In this document: piece after piece, positions 1 to 12,373 of the stretch
How positions within the stretch are numbered: position 1 is the stretch's first letter
Layout: each line of letters begins with the position of its first letter
Assembly (NCBI GenBank): GCA_934045075.1
Contig: OW203726.1
Coordinates: forward strand, 8,392,860-8,456,859
Length of the DNA: 64,000 nucleotides
Direction: 5' to 3'
DNA from: Yponomeuta sedellus
Taxonomy: Eukaryota; Arthropoda; Insecta; Lepidoptera; Yponomeutidae
The notes under the pieces: generated by a model
Seen by the model: the letters and a program-made list of their open reading frames with translations, nothing else
Databases searched by the model: none
Told to the model about the DNA's origin: nothing
Translations under genes and position numbers: made by a program

Positions 1-1349
1 TTTTTGTAAATTTAAGATGCTCTGTTTTTTGTATCATCCCAACACGAAGTATACTGTTAATAAATGAATAACCTCTCATCGGATAATTTTATCGATAGAT
101 GTATTATTTGATACAAGTGTTCCATTCCTAAGGAGTTCACCGACGCTGTTGTTTACGTGTACGAGTGTATTCGTACAATTGTTTTTCATAGTGTGCGAAC
201 CAATTAAAAGATTAGAACGCTAGTAAATGTCTGGACAGACGTGTGCGTGAACCTTATATTTACAATATTGTGCATGTAATGAAAACGCACACATATTCAA
301 AAGTGGCGACAGCGGTACCGGACTTATTTCGCGGCTAGGGCATATCTCCTTCTTTCTATGATCTGAGGTTTTACCTATCGGCTTTCTATTACTAAGCGTC
401 TCTGAGCTAATCTGCGGACAGACAGTCAGACAGACAGACGAACGCACATGGTCGTCCCACATTAGGAAAAGCCTGTCACATGGGAGAGAAAAATCGTTTA
501 ATAGGTTATCAGATTATGCGGTTGTGACACGAGGAATTTGTGACATAAAAAAAGAAATAAAGGAACCCTTATAGTTTCGCCATGTTCGGTGTGGACTGCG
601 GAACCCTAAAAATGGTGCGGCCGTTTTAAAAATGTTACTTATTTTTTTGCGAGACGAAGCGTTACGCGTTGAGCGACGCGAGCGTGTGCGACAGGCGTGC
701 AAGATAAAGCGCGTCCTCTGGACAAAGCGTAGTCTGATTTAATCAACCCGGCAATACATCTAGCTAGCGCACGGCCAGCATAGAACACAGCATATAAACG
801 GGTGGAGGCTACACTTCGAATATTCATAAAATTTAATACAGATAGCATTGCTTCTTTCTGCTTAGAGCTATGGCGCGTTTTTTGGAATGCGATTCTTGCG
901 AAGATGAATGCGATGCTATGAACGTAACCCCGTTTTACAATGATTGTGATGTTGAATCACAATGAATTGTTTAATCACGGTCCGTGTTCTTCTGGCTTCT
1001 ACACTCTGAGAGTTAAAAGACGTTGTGCTTGAATTACATTTGCTGAAGGTAAATAAGCCATTTTGTGCTGTGGAGAACAGGTCTAACAGGCGTATACGTC
1101 ATTTTTCATGTCACTAATTTTCTCTAACAAGGAATTATTTAGTTCAGAATAGTTTCATTTGCGAGGCCAAAACCCAAAGGATCTTTTTGTGGTAAGCTAT
1201 GTGCTGCCTAAAGAACCTATCTGCATTCCTATACCGTAACTGTCCACTGTATTGCGTTATTTTTTTACTTTTTCCAATTTGTTAATAATGTCCTCGTATG
1301 TATACGTATTTGACAGTTCGAAATCGGGTAAGTCAGACGACTTCATACA
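1..1349. other. No recognisable gene; AT-rich flank with one GC-rich patch
   Basis: I see no convincing gene. A short CAGA/GACA-rich microsatellite lies near 417-446 and a CpG-rich patch near 640-780. A TATAAA at 793-798 is followed at 870-965 by a 31-codon ORF rich in Cys, Asp and Glu. Too little is there to call a gene. Confidence 0.5.
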
Positions 1350-1360
1350 GTGGATAAGTT

Positions 1361-1535
1361 GTAGACTTTTAGTCCGGATCTACTTACGGGTGTTGTTATA
1401 TCGGAAGAGTCCGACCAGGTTTCGCTCCGATTTGCAGAGCTTAATCACGGTGAGCAGAAACGGATTGACGGACAAGTAGATCCGGACTAAAAGTCTACAA
1501 TGTGTTGTGCTTACGAAAGTTTTAGTTCAAAAAAA
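1361..1535. mobile_element. Short hairpin insertion with 11-base target duplication
   Basis: Two perfect 24-base inverted arms lie at 1361-1384 and 1475-1498. A unique 37-base tail follows and ends in seven A. The whole is bracketed by an exact 11-base direct repeat, GTGGATAAGTT, at 1350-1360 and 1536-1546. The arms recall a MITE, but the one-sided A-ended tail and the 11-base duplication recall a SINE inserted by LINE machinery. No coding capacity. Confidence 0.6.
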
Positions 1536-1598
1536 GTGGATAAGTTATTGGTTCTTCTACCTTGAAGTTCTTTATCAGTTTGGATGGTCTGTCAGATC

Positions 1599-1908
1599 AC
1601 TCCAGCCAAGCAATATCTACCCAGAAAGCTAGTAGTTCTCTAATGTGACTGCTACTCAGGGTTTCCAGCTTCCCAATGATGTTGGTCAGTTGCTTTTCCA
1701 CGCTCCCACAGTGAATGGTAACGTGGGCGGAAGTTTCCTTAAGGCATACCCGGCATAACGGGCTGTGTCGGTCAGTCCCATGGGGCCTAAGTGTTTATTC
1801 AGTGAGCAGTGGCCTGTCAGAACTGCTACTGCTTTGCGCAGATTGCACCTCATCAAGCGTTGCAGGCTGCGTGTCGTCTTTCGAGATTGTTTGTAGAGCC
1901 TCCCTAGT
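1599..1908 (-). pseudogene. LINE ORF2 C-terminal relic
   Basis: Read on the minus strand in two frames, this encodes the tail of a LINE polyprotein. The upstream part contains LTGHCSLNKHL followed by a Gly-Leu-Thr segment, as after the RNase H domain of I/R1-type elements. The downstream part has a Cys/His cluster (ETSAHVTIHCGSVEKQL) ending in LAFWVDIAWLE. A frameshift near 1745 separates them. It is 5'-truncated and inactive. The assignment rests on motif memory of insect LINEs. Confidence 0.6.
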
Positions 1909-1956
1909 GATAATAGCCTGATGAATGAAAATTCTTTCATTCATCAGGCTATTATC
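1909..1956. repeat. Perfect 22-base palindrome, 4-base loop
   Basis: GATAATAGCCTGATGAATGA (plus two further A) is followed by ATTC and then its exact reverse complement. It abuts the end of the LINE relic, so it may mark a snap-back junction. Confidence 0.85.
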
Positions 1957-4873
1957 TTATTAGAAATGAATGAATGAAAATTCAACAAAATAAATTTGTA
2001 CATAGGCTAGCATATTTTCTTCCAGCTAACCCACAAATTATGAATTGATTACCTATGTAGATCTTAAAAATTTTGATATTAAGATACATAGACACATGGC
2101 TACTTGTAAAAAAAAATGAGACCCTTTTTGCTAAAATGCTTACAATTACTCACTAAAGGTTTTTGAGCTATGCAACGCACTGGAGAATTCTCAAAAGTTA
2201 TGTTGATGTAGCATGGAAGCTTTTTTCACAATTTACCTGTTGAGAGTTTTCTACTTGACTTTTATCAAATTTGACGCGATAAATGAATATTTCCTGTAGT
2301 ATTTAACTTAAGAAACTGAAATATATTGACTTTGCTAAGTAAGTAACCTATGTAGGATGGCTGCAAAATTCGCAAATTCAAAAAATATTTACCGCATTTA
2401 ATTCGGAACGGTAAAAACGCCAAGTTCAAAGCATCTTTCGGTTGTAAACAAACATCTGTCAGCCAGAACCAGTGGACATTGATTATTATAGGACTTACAT
2501 CAAAATGATCTTCACGTAAATACACTAAATACACCCGAGTTTCAGTTGATAAGGTATCGGGGTCCCTTTTGGCAAGTTTGAGCCAATTTTTTCATGTGTT
2601 TATTTCACTGGGTACACCAATCCACAACTTCCCGGTGTTCTTTATTGACATGTTTTTGCATTCTCGAACAATGCAATAATGTTAATTGCTATATTTTGCA
2701 TGTAAACTCGATGAAATCATGGTTTCGTCGTTGTTATTTCACTATGCTCACAAATCACTCACAGTTGTTGAATGTCAAACTTTGTTTACAAGACTTCAGG
2801 TCTTTAAACCATAGACAAAAATGGCTGACCGTGTTTTTGGCTGTTTAGCAAAGCAAAGTTTTAAAATATATTTTTTGGTTGCTTTTAGGTCCTCAAAAAA
2901 AATTTACTAAATATTGTTTGGTCTAATGGAGGAGATATGTACAATTTGCAAAGAGAGTCAAATAGCGGATTCTATTTAGTCAAATCTCACATTTTGGAAA
3001 ACTACCTTGACATTCCAAATCAAGAACAGTGTATTTTATTTTATACAAATCTGTTACTATTTATATCTGTCAGCTATTTGTTAAACATCAACTTTATTAT
3101 GTATGAGTGTAATTAATATCAAGAACAATTAAAGCATCATCATCCGTAAATTGATTTTTGATTGAAAAGTCCCCTTATGCTGAACATTTGAAAGATTAAC
3201 CCACAAGAAGTTAAAGTCCTCTAATGACAGTGAAAAAAACAGAAACATGGTTCACACTTATGCCAATCAATTAACCCTGAAAACAATACACTATCTCTGT
3301 AAAATTGTTTAATAAAGTTAAATAGACATTTTTGCAAATAGTGGAAAAACAACTGCTAAAGAAGAAGAATAGTACATTTTGGTTGTTTTGTCCCCTGATA
3401 TACAATAAAGATTATTATTATGTTATCTTAAAAGTTTTTGTTAAGGGGTAAACAAGATTTGTGATTGAGTTTATGACGGAGATTTGGAACATTGTTGTTA
3501 CTGATATAAGGCTCGATAAATTACATGGCCAAATGAATTTCACTTCACATGAACATAGTTTGGGTCTTGTTGACGCAGATGTGACTTAAATATTGTTGAA
3601 ACCCCACCCAAATGGGCTAAGTTATGAAAGAAATATATGTTGGGCAATACAACACCCTCAGTTTAGCAAGGCTGCCTGGGTGGGATCAAGACTTAGACAC
3701 CTAAAATGTTATTAGAAAGTAGAAAACAGTGTGGTTTATCACTGGAAAAAATTACTTAAAATATTGTTTTAATCATACCAGGCAACTTGCCATTCCTTTT
3801 TTTATGTCAAGACTCAAGCAAAGCATTTTCCATTAAAACTGGAACCAGAATAGTTCAACCGATTCCATGCATGCAACAAAGATGTTATTGGGGTAAAATT
3901 ACTATGAATTTCATAAACAGACTACCACGATTTCTGAGGTTAGTCACAAGAAGACATAATTACAAAGTTTTATTCATATGTTGTTAGGACATGTAAACTC
4001 ACCCATCACTGAGTGACAGTGATGTGAATGGAATATCTTACCTTTGTATGAAAGCAACTTCGGCGACGACGGTATCTCATTGATAACGTAATATCAGATT
4101 ACTGGAACCACTAAAACTGGTCAGCATAACTCGCGACACTCGTGTAAGTTTCATACGGCGCCAGTTTAACTACGATTAAAGGTCTAAATAAAATATTGTT
4201 GTAAGACAGACGACAACACTCAAAGCAAACTTCACAGACTATACCACATACATAACCAAACGACAGGACAGAGTAAGATAACACAAGATAAATAGGTACT
4301 TTATACCTACAAACGCAAAGACGTTTCGTTTCTTCTATAATTTTAATATGACTGTACACACAGAACAATCTGTATACCTTAGCACAGAATAGTTTTATTA
4401 TTTACAATCAATCTGAAGTGTTATACATGCTCAATCATTTCGATGTTTTTAATAACACGATGCTTACTATCATATCCCAAATATTTTGTGGCAAAGGGAA
4501 AAATAAGTTTTCCCCATCTGGAGAATATTTTAAGGAATTATATTTTTATAATAACACTTTTGTATATGTAGTGAAAAAATAATGAAATAAAGTAAATAAA
4601 GCTGAGCATAGTGATAGGAAAAACTTATCGTTTTACTACAACAAAATTAGACAGGTGTTGAGCAAGTGTTTCAAAATATGTTTACCACAATACTGTATTT
4701 TATGATGGTTATACTGTATAATCTACACACGGCTTAGACGTGGTTCCTATTTAGACACACCAAAACTCTTGTTTAGCAAATATAGCTTAAATAGCCTTGT
4801 ATTGTGGTAAAAATATTGTTAGATGATATGACGGATAGATGTCAAACTAGCGCTAAAAATTACCTCACGTTTA
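1957..4873. other. No gene or repeat recognised
   Basis: AT-rich sequence with scattered short ORFs and no domain similarity that I can see. A short minus-strand ATG segment ending in a good donor (4042-4080) and a plus-strand open stretch at 3782-3930 after a CAG acceptor could be stray exons, but nothing links them. Confidence 0.5.
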
Positions 4874-5062
4874 ATGAACCGTTTTCAGCGCAAATTCAGA
4901 AAGCACTTCATAGATGGCGCTTACAGCCGTACCCATACAAGAACAGGGTACACGTCTGTCAAATTTAGCTTAGCACAGATTAATTTTGACAGGTTCTTCT
5001 ATGGTCACGCCTGTAAGCGCCATCTATGAATTGCTTTGTGAATTTTGCTGAAAACTGGCTCA
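4874..5062. mobile_element. MITE with long terminal inverted repeats, copy 1
   Basis: About 189 bases with arms of roughly 70 bases. The ends read TGAACCGTTTTCAGC and GCTGAAAACTGGCTCA, and each arm contains a CATAGATGGCGCTTAC-type segment. The same element occurs at 20031-20224. It is non-coding and I found no clear target duplication. Confidence 0.75.
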
Positions 5063-7129
5063 TTGTGGGATGGCGGGCTAATTTGTGATCATGTGATGTC
5101 GGGTAGGGCCTGAACCTCAGAATAAGGACTAAAGCATAGAAGGAGCCGTAAAATAAAAAGTAATTATTGAATACCTTTCCTTGTTACTCTTACGATGATT
5201 CTTTGTGCCAGAAAGGGATAACTCGTACACTCGAAATTTTACAATCGTACTAGGTTGCTTAAAGAAAGTCATAGTTATATAGGGGGTCATAGACAAAAGT
5301 AGAAATCCATAAGGATGGGACATTCAACACGAAAACGTCGATATTATTTATTCCTTAACTAAACATTCTGTAAATATAGCAGTCCATATTAATATTATAT
5401 GGTATTAGCTGGCGCCGCAAACGTTTGGTATGCCATATCTATTAACCCTACGATAAATTCTCAGCTCTCCGAATTCTTGTTCTCACTTACCTATACGTTG
5501 CAAATACACAAACTCATCAAAATCGGTAAACCCATTAAGGAAGAGTTCGATAACATGCACAGTGAGATTGTTATATATTTGATTTACTAAGGTTGTAACT
5601 TGTAATTGCTAAATCTGGTATGTAATGTAAGTTTGTATGTATGTACAACATGACATTGAGCCCAGGTTAGCTGAAAAAAACTACAGAAAACTATCTATTT
5701 GTACAAGTTCAATTTGCATCCACTAAAGAAATTTTCCTCGATCTAACCATACCTAGATAGCGAGCTTTGTGCATTCAAAATTTTAGAGCGCAGCTCATAG
5801 AAAAAGAAGTATAACAATAACTTGTGATAGATTGTTTTTTATTTGACAAAAATTAGAAGACGTTTTTACGGAAATTAATTAAATAATTTATTTCACAACC
5901 AGCGTCACACTCACATTGTTTAAAATTCCTGGTTCCTGAAGAAGGGTAACCTGTGTATCAGGAACCAGAGCAGTGCCTTTAAATTACACAGGGAATTACA
6001 AAAAGCAAGAAGAACACGTAAAATAAAATAATAGGAAAAATTAAAAAACATTTAATGTTTGTCCTTCTAATCCAGCGATAGTCTTGGTTAGTACTACTAG
6101 GAAGGGGTATGGAAATATAGACATTACAATAGGCTAGTTGACTGAATTTGGGTAATGCATTTATAACGTACTTTTAAGTGTGTTATACAACAAAATATGT
6201 GTTATTTTAAACAAAACTTAACATGTTCAATAAGTGTTTTGAATCTAAAAAAATCAATTTAAATTTCCCACAAAAACGCTCAAGACTGTCATGGCGTCTT
6301 GAGTGACGTCACAAGGTGGTGTACGAACACTGTTTCAGTAGGCGAATGCTAGTTTTCTGCTGTTATTTGAATTAAATATGACTTTCTCGTATTGCAAAAG
6401 CGGCATGGTGCCCCAGCATGAAAGCACAAGAATAAAAACACCAAATAAATTATTTATATATGTCCCACACAAGCAAAAAATACGAAAAAAGTGGTTAACA
6501 CTGGCCAGAAGGAGCGATCCTCTTTGTTTATCGACAAATTGAATAATGTATTTTTGTGAAGATCATTTTGCTGTAACTATATGACGTCATCTTTGATAGT
6601 GAAATAAATCTGATTAAAAAACTGAAATATTACGCTTTAAGCTTATAATTAATATTTTAACACTTGTTTATACTTAAATTGAAGTTTTAATATTCCGGAA
6701 TTCCGATGAGCAAAAGCCACTATTTGAATGCAAAAATGTACCAAGCATTACGGGGTCAATTCTGGGCAAATTATTGCCATAAATTATTGCTTTGTTGAAA
6801 CCTGTTTCCATCTTGCCTAATATGTTTCACTAAATAACTTTCATTACCTCTGCGTTTCTTAATAAAATAATAACAGTTGTACATATCAATAACGAAAATA
6901 ATCATGAACTAAACACATACTAAAATGTCTATAAATAGCTTTGTTTTTCCCATCTGCATATCATAATCAGTATTTAAAGACTTCCATCCGATTTATTCTT
7001 AGTGGACACAAGCCTATTCTGGCTATTTATAAACATACTTATAAATCAGTAGAGAACTTATACAAATTAATTTGTTTATATGAAATTATTGCTCGTTAAA
7101 TTACAGTCTTTGTTAAAAAATAAAGTCCT
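5063..7129. other. No gene recognised
   Basis: AT-rich intergenic sequence. The segment at 5115-5146 (CCTCAGAATAAGGACTAAAG...) recurs inverted at 8411-8450. Nothing else stands out. Confidence 0.5.
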
Positions 7130-8060
7130 AACCTAATCTTGTAAATGAAGCCATCTTCTTCAAAATGTCTGCTGCAAACGTACGTGATTTTGTTCAATAC
7201 CAATTTGACCGTAAAGCCATGCCGTCTATCCACATTTGTTGCATTGTGCTATCTTCGAGTAACCTGAAATAAATAATTATTAATTAAAAATCGCCATAAT
7301 CAGTCCAAAAATTAATTTTATTTATGACAGATCGACACCCTTGAAGTTCTTTATTATTTGACAGCAAACCGTAGATATAAAATCCAGAACTGGACACCTT
7401 TTTTCACAATAGTGATGCGATTTGTTCGCTACATTATTATTATATTGCTACACGTAGATTGTGCAGTGAAAACTATTCAAGTTCATTTTCTATAAGATAT
7501 ATGAACCTATCTTATTACGAGTTCCAAATTTTATGAAAGTAGGTGGAATTATTGTAAATAAAAATAATATCAAAACCCCTTTTGGTAGTTTTTTAATTTA
7601 TCATGCTGAATCTATAAATATATCAATGCAATGAATAGATTTAAACAGGAAAAATATTAATCAATAATCATCAACGATCAAATTGGTAATTTCATAGAAC
7701 GTTACTGAATCGAGCTTTCAAAAGTTAATTAACATATATAATGGAATAAACACAAGAAATAAAAAAACTTCTTTAGTAAGTATCGATAACTTTTTCACTG
7801 AGGAAGTGGAAACGCCCATCGCCCTAAAATAAACAACGAACTTGTTACTGTGATTAAATTGATTATACTCATGATTTATTACTTTGAAACACTATTCTCA
7901 AATGATATTAAAGCTATGTTGCAATTCCAGTAGGTCATAGTTAGTATTCAAGGGAAAAAACCACTATAAAATACACAAAAATTGAGTCTTACCGATGGAA
8001 GCTGATGAAGGTGGCTTTGTTTTCTCTTCTCCCGAATGGGTTTTACATCCCAATATCACG
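7130..8060 (-). pseudogene. Decayed THAP-domain gene (two exons)
   Basis: On the minus strand a proximal exon (about 8060 to 7994) encodes LGCKTHSGEEKT and, one frame away, TFISFHR, and ends in a GTAAG donor. After about 730 bases a CAG acceptor at 7265-7267 opens a second exon. In the joined frame this gives LLEDSTMQQMWIDGM, then ALRSNW. A stop and a frame change follow, and then YVCSRHFEEDGF. THAP (C2CH zinc-coordinating DNA-binding) domains have C-x2-4-C, a conserved Trp, then C-x2-H in this order, and all but the first Cys are visible. At least two frameshifts and one stop make it a relic, either of a host THAP gene or of a THAP-containing transposase of P-element type. No transposase core was found downstream. 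Confidence 0.5.
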
Positions 8061-10501
8061 CCATTCCGATGTATTACGTATACTCCATACTACGAATATC
8101 CACTGAAATCCAATCCAGATTGTCTTAAAACAACCCAAAAAACACAAGGTTTTTGGAGACGACGCACTCCAACATCTGTTGTCTAACACACTGCCAAATT
8201 GAAGGTACTTGGCAGCCTACTACAAGCTGTGATTTTCTAAACATCTCTAATTCGGTAGCATAATGGTAACCAAAGGTAACCAACTTGACAATCGAGGGTA
8301 GTACGTTTTGAATAATAAAACATCACACTACTATATTTTTCTCTGTCTAACACGTGGTTGGCGACGTTTCAAACTAACGAGACAGACATGTGTCAGGTGT
8401 TCGTTTTATAACGCTCCTTCTATGCTTTTGCTTTAGTCCTTATTCTGAGGCCTAAACTAGCTTCATCAACCAGTTTAATATTACTCGGCTAAATATCTAA
8501 GCATCACAAACTATACATAAAGTCTGCACGTTTTGCGAGGTATCTAGATAGATAGTTCAATGGCTTACACCTACATCAAGTGGTGCCGGTTTCATAGGTT
8601 TGACTTTTTTCTCTGAAACCAGCCATGAACGCTGTACCTACTGTTGCCTAACCACGTTTACGTTAGGTACGTAGTGAGCGCAGAATGAACCAATCTTGGA
8701 GTGATTTATATTGGAGTGATTACGTAAAGACTAATCGAGAGGATTGGGGTCATTTTAGAGCGGAATTTTGTAAGGAAGAAATAAGTACCTACCTATTTCT
8801 ATCGTTTTTTTATTTGCCTAGAGCATTGTAGCTATTCAAGATTCCAAGCATTAATTTTCATCTTTTGTTAATACACACCTCATAAAAAGGTATTCATACC
8901 ATAGGTAGGTAGCCAGTTCTTTTATGTACAAAAAATAATACGAAAATCTTAGTGAAAGGATGAAAACTCAAATACATCGAGGTGTGAAATATTACTGACA
9001 GATCGATAATATCGATATTCAAGATTATCCTTTGAGACACAGTGAGAGATTCCTAGCCACAGAACAATTAAATCAATAGAAGAAACGATGGTTACGTGAC
9101 AGCGTACACGCCTAATTGTCAAAACGATGCCCTAATGCTCTGAATAAGAGTCTAAATTAAGATGGTATTGTAACTTAAAATAGTGGCAGCACTCTGAATG
9201 TTTTCAAATTTAGTCTGGTTATCGCAAGTGTAAAATCTGTGAAGACGTCGTCGGATTATTTTAGAAAATTGAAATAACTAAAACATTTTGGTGCAAACAA
9301 CTTACCCTTGGATATTGTACGATAAATGCACAATGAGGTGAAAAGTGCGTGGTGGCTGCAGATCATATAAGAAACAAAGAAAATGCAGATAATAATATGA
9401 ACTTCCAAAGGTGAGTACCTAAAACCTATGTTTTCTCGCGTAAAAGGACCGAGGGAAGAAATATCACTTTGAAAATAAACTTCGTAAGGACTCGGTAACC
9501 ATAATTACCGTAATTGTAGCTTCTAGAACCCTTTTACGCCCTAAAATTAGGAAAATAAACCAATCCATTTGTAGGTTGTACTAGTGATGGGATAGCAAAA
9601 GCATGGTCGATGAAAATTCGCCTTAGTAGTAGTATAGTCGATACTTGTTCATTACACTTTCTTAGTACTTAATCCATTGTTTATTCTTGTTCAAGTTTTC
9701 CCAAATTGATATATGGATGCAATAGCATGCTAAAACGCAGAAATTAGAAGCAGGACAGAAACGACTGTAAACTGCGCACAAGGTACTTTAGACCCGAGTG
9801 ATTTGGACGAAGAAACTTATTGTGAACACGCCTGAAGGAAGATGTGGTGCCCACCTTAGACCAGTAAAAATTTAAGTAATGGTAAGAAAGTTAAACATTT
9901 GTTACAGAATATTTATCGCTACCTTTTCATATACACTTATGACATGTTTTTACAAAATAGGATGCTCCCAGGAGTTTATTTTGTATTCGAGCATAACGAG
10001 AATAACTACGAAATTTTACAAAATATTTTTTTACCATACTTCCTTAGTAGTCTTCTACATCCAGACAGTGTACCAGGCACCACAGCGTCCGAGTGGTGCC
10101 TTCATCCATTTAATAATTTATCTTTATTTCAGTATTTCTAAATCATAATAAATAAACAGTGTGATGTGAGAATTGATAATAACATATTTTAAACTTTCGC
10201 GACTTGTACACATAGTTAGAATATTTTCGAAACGTCGAGGTAAAATATCAATAAACTACTACGCGATTAAGCCCCGAAAATATTCTAAGAATTGATAATA
10301 ACAAAAAAACAGGCCCTAAATTCCCACATCACTATGTTGCTTATATTAAGACTTCTACGAGTAAACAATTGGTTTTCTAAACCCCATCAGCTGTTTTATG
10401 TTTGTCCTGAATTTAAATCGTACCCAAGAACAATACAAACTACCATAGACTTTCCCACAAAAAAACCATCTCTCCAACAGTGTAAATCATAGATAGATGG
10501 A
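8061..10501. other. No gene recognised
   Basis: Intergenic AT-rich DNA. A repeat fragment at about 10060-10110 (CAGGCACCACAGCGTCCGAG) resembles the inverse of 22260-22300. An ATG followed by a strong donor at about 9398-9416 was considered as a first exon and not accepted. Confidence 0.45.
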
Positions 10502-12369
10502 CCCTTTATAGGACGGCCCATACAAAGTGGCCAGTAAACTGGACAGTCACTTTAAGGGCGACAATTCGAAGACGTTTATATTGAAGATGAACCTTATGTT
10601 CACGCCATATTGCCAATAACGCACGCTGGCCTTTTATCCAGCCACCGCTCAAAACAATCGCACGCAGTCATGATTTCGCGCCCTTTTTTACGGTGGCCTG
10701 TCAACTGGCCACTGCGCACACACACGCGGATATTTGCAGTGATCGCTAGCGGACGTCACATGTTTTCAAGTACAGTGTAACGGAAAATCGTCATCGCAGA
10801 AAAAGTGAGTAAAATGAGTGTGTTATGTTATATACTTTATTATTGTTGCTTTATGATCGAGTACCGCAAAATAATACTCATTATTTTAGCAATTGAAAGC
10901 AGACCGGTGTGTTGAAAAAACTTAACATAGAAATTACATAGGTGACTTTGGGATGGTCTCAGAAGTTTAAATTTTTATGAATACATAAGTATAGTCTATA
11001 TAAATTTACATGAAGTAAATAGTCTATTTTTAGGATATTATAAAACAATTTAAATAGGTATGCAGGTTCGGTACTTATAGCTTAGTATCGTACTTATTTA
11101 GGTATTTTTTTTAGTTTTCTTTTTTTTGGTTGTTTTAGAAAAATTTTAAGTGATCAAGATCTGGAGATGATGGTTGTAGATGAATGGGCAGAACTTATGG
11201 GCATTACTGATGACCAGGCTATCCTCTCTGACATTGGTGGCGATTGAGATGCTGATGACTGTTTCGACGAGTGTATGTCGAATACAAGTAGCGTTAGCAC
11301 ACGCAGTCATCAAGCACCATTGTCTTCAGAACCCTCAACGAGCAATCTGCACATTCCTGCACCAGCACCTCCACCACCACATTCCCAATAGCACCGGTTT
11401 CACCCCCATCACCACTAGCATTGCTTTCACCGTCACCCCCTATAGCACCGCAACATCCATTGCCACTTATTGGCGCTTATAGATCGGACTTCCGAGGGTA
11501 CGACAGAAAATCTTAATATGTGGAGCTCTAGGAACTTTCGAAATCTACCTGTATATAAAAATACTACCTTCAACAGTTACGCCGGTATAAAGAAAGAAGT
11601 CGATCTAAACTCACCAATGAACATCTTAAATCTTTTCTTGACACCTTTATTCTATAACCTAATGATAATAGAGAGCAATAGATATGCCGCACAATGCCAC
11701 CAAATACTAAATCTAACTGAAGATGATCTGAATACTTTTTTGGGAGTACTCATTATTATGGGCTTCCATTGTTTACCACCAATGCGGCTTTATTTGTCTC
11801 AAGATAAAAATTTCCATGTTTCCCGTATAAGCAGTGTCATGAGCATGCGCAGATTTTTTAAAATTATGCGGTTTATACATGTAAATGATTACTCATTACC
11901 TCTAGGTATAATTTTTTCGTTATCATTTACATGTATAATTCGCATAATTTTTAAAAATCTGCGCATGCTCATAACACTGCTTATACGATTGTTGATTTTG
12001 TTTGTTTACTAAAAGTGAAGAAAACTAATAATTTTGTTTAAAATGATGCGCTAATTATGTAATTTTTTTGAGAATAATTAAAGACTGATTAAGAAATATA
12101 CAATGGTTTTATTTTATGAAGTGATTTACAGCAAAAATGCAGCTTTTTATAAGTGGCCAGTGTACAGGCCAGTGATTATATAAAGATAGTTAATCATGCA
12201 GAACGGTCGGTGGTCAGTATACTGACCACTAGTTTTTTAAATTTTTCTCTGCAGATAACAAGTTTCCAAAAAAAATATTAGTACATGTTGTTATAAATAG
12301 TACCATTGAATATATATTTACTTAAAAATATCCTGAATTTGAAAAAAAGTAAAGGTGTGCGTTAAAGGG
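10502..12369 (+). mobile_element. piggyBac-type DNA transposon, internally rearranged
   Basis: The right end reads CGTTAAAGGG followed by TTAA at 12370-12373, the piggyBac-family terminus (inverted CCCTTTAAC) and its TTAA target. The left end CCCTTTATAGG at 10502 is degraded and lacks TTAA. Subterminal GTGGCCAGT / ACTGGCCAC motifs are repeated several times on both sides. The coding part (11167-12012) keeps only the N-terminal region of a transposase. A 65-base coding segment (11824-11889) then reappears inverted at 11923-11987, and the catalytic DDD region is gone. Non-autonomous. Confidence 0.7.
11167..12012 (+). pseudogene. piggyBac-derived transposase fragment
   Basis: It opens with an acidic segment (DEWAELMGITDDQAILSDIG), has a stop at about 11247, and continues through a Pro/Ser-rich linker with more stops. 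A longer open stretch (from about 11485) resembles the N-terminal part of piggyBac transposases and PGBD proteins: a W-x(9-10)-LPVYKNTTFNSYAGIK segment, then NILNLFLTPLF, and LNTFLGVLIIMGFHCLPPM followed by the FFKIMRFIHVND block. The catalytic aspartates lie beyond the retained part. The last residues are read from the inverted duplicate of the upstream coding sequence and are therefore nonsense. Disrupted and inactive. Confidence 0.75.
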
Positions 12370-12373
12370 TTAA

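Noticed and set aside
870..965. 31-codon Cys/Asp-rich micro-ORF after a TATA box as a small gene
   Set aside because: Too short for a judgement. There is no signal peptide or family motif, and the TATA may be chance.
9384..9416. ATG followed by GTGAGT as a first exon
   Set aside because: Only a few codons, with no TATA or initiator and no downstream exon that fits.
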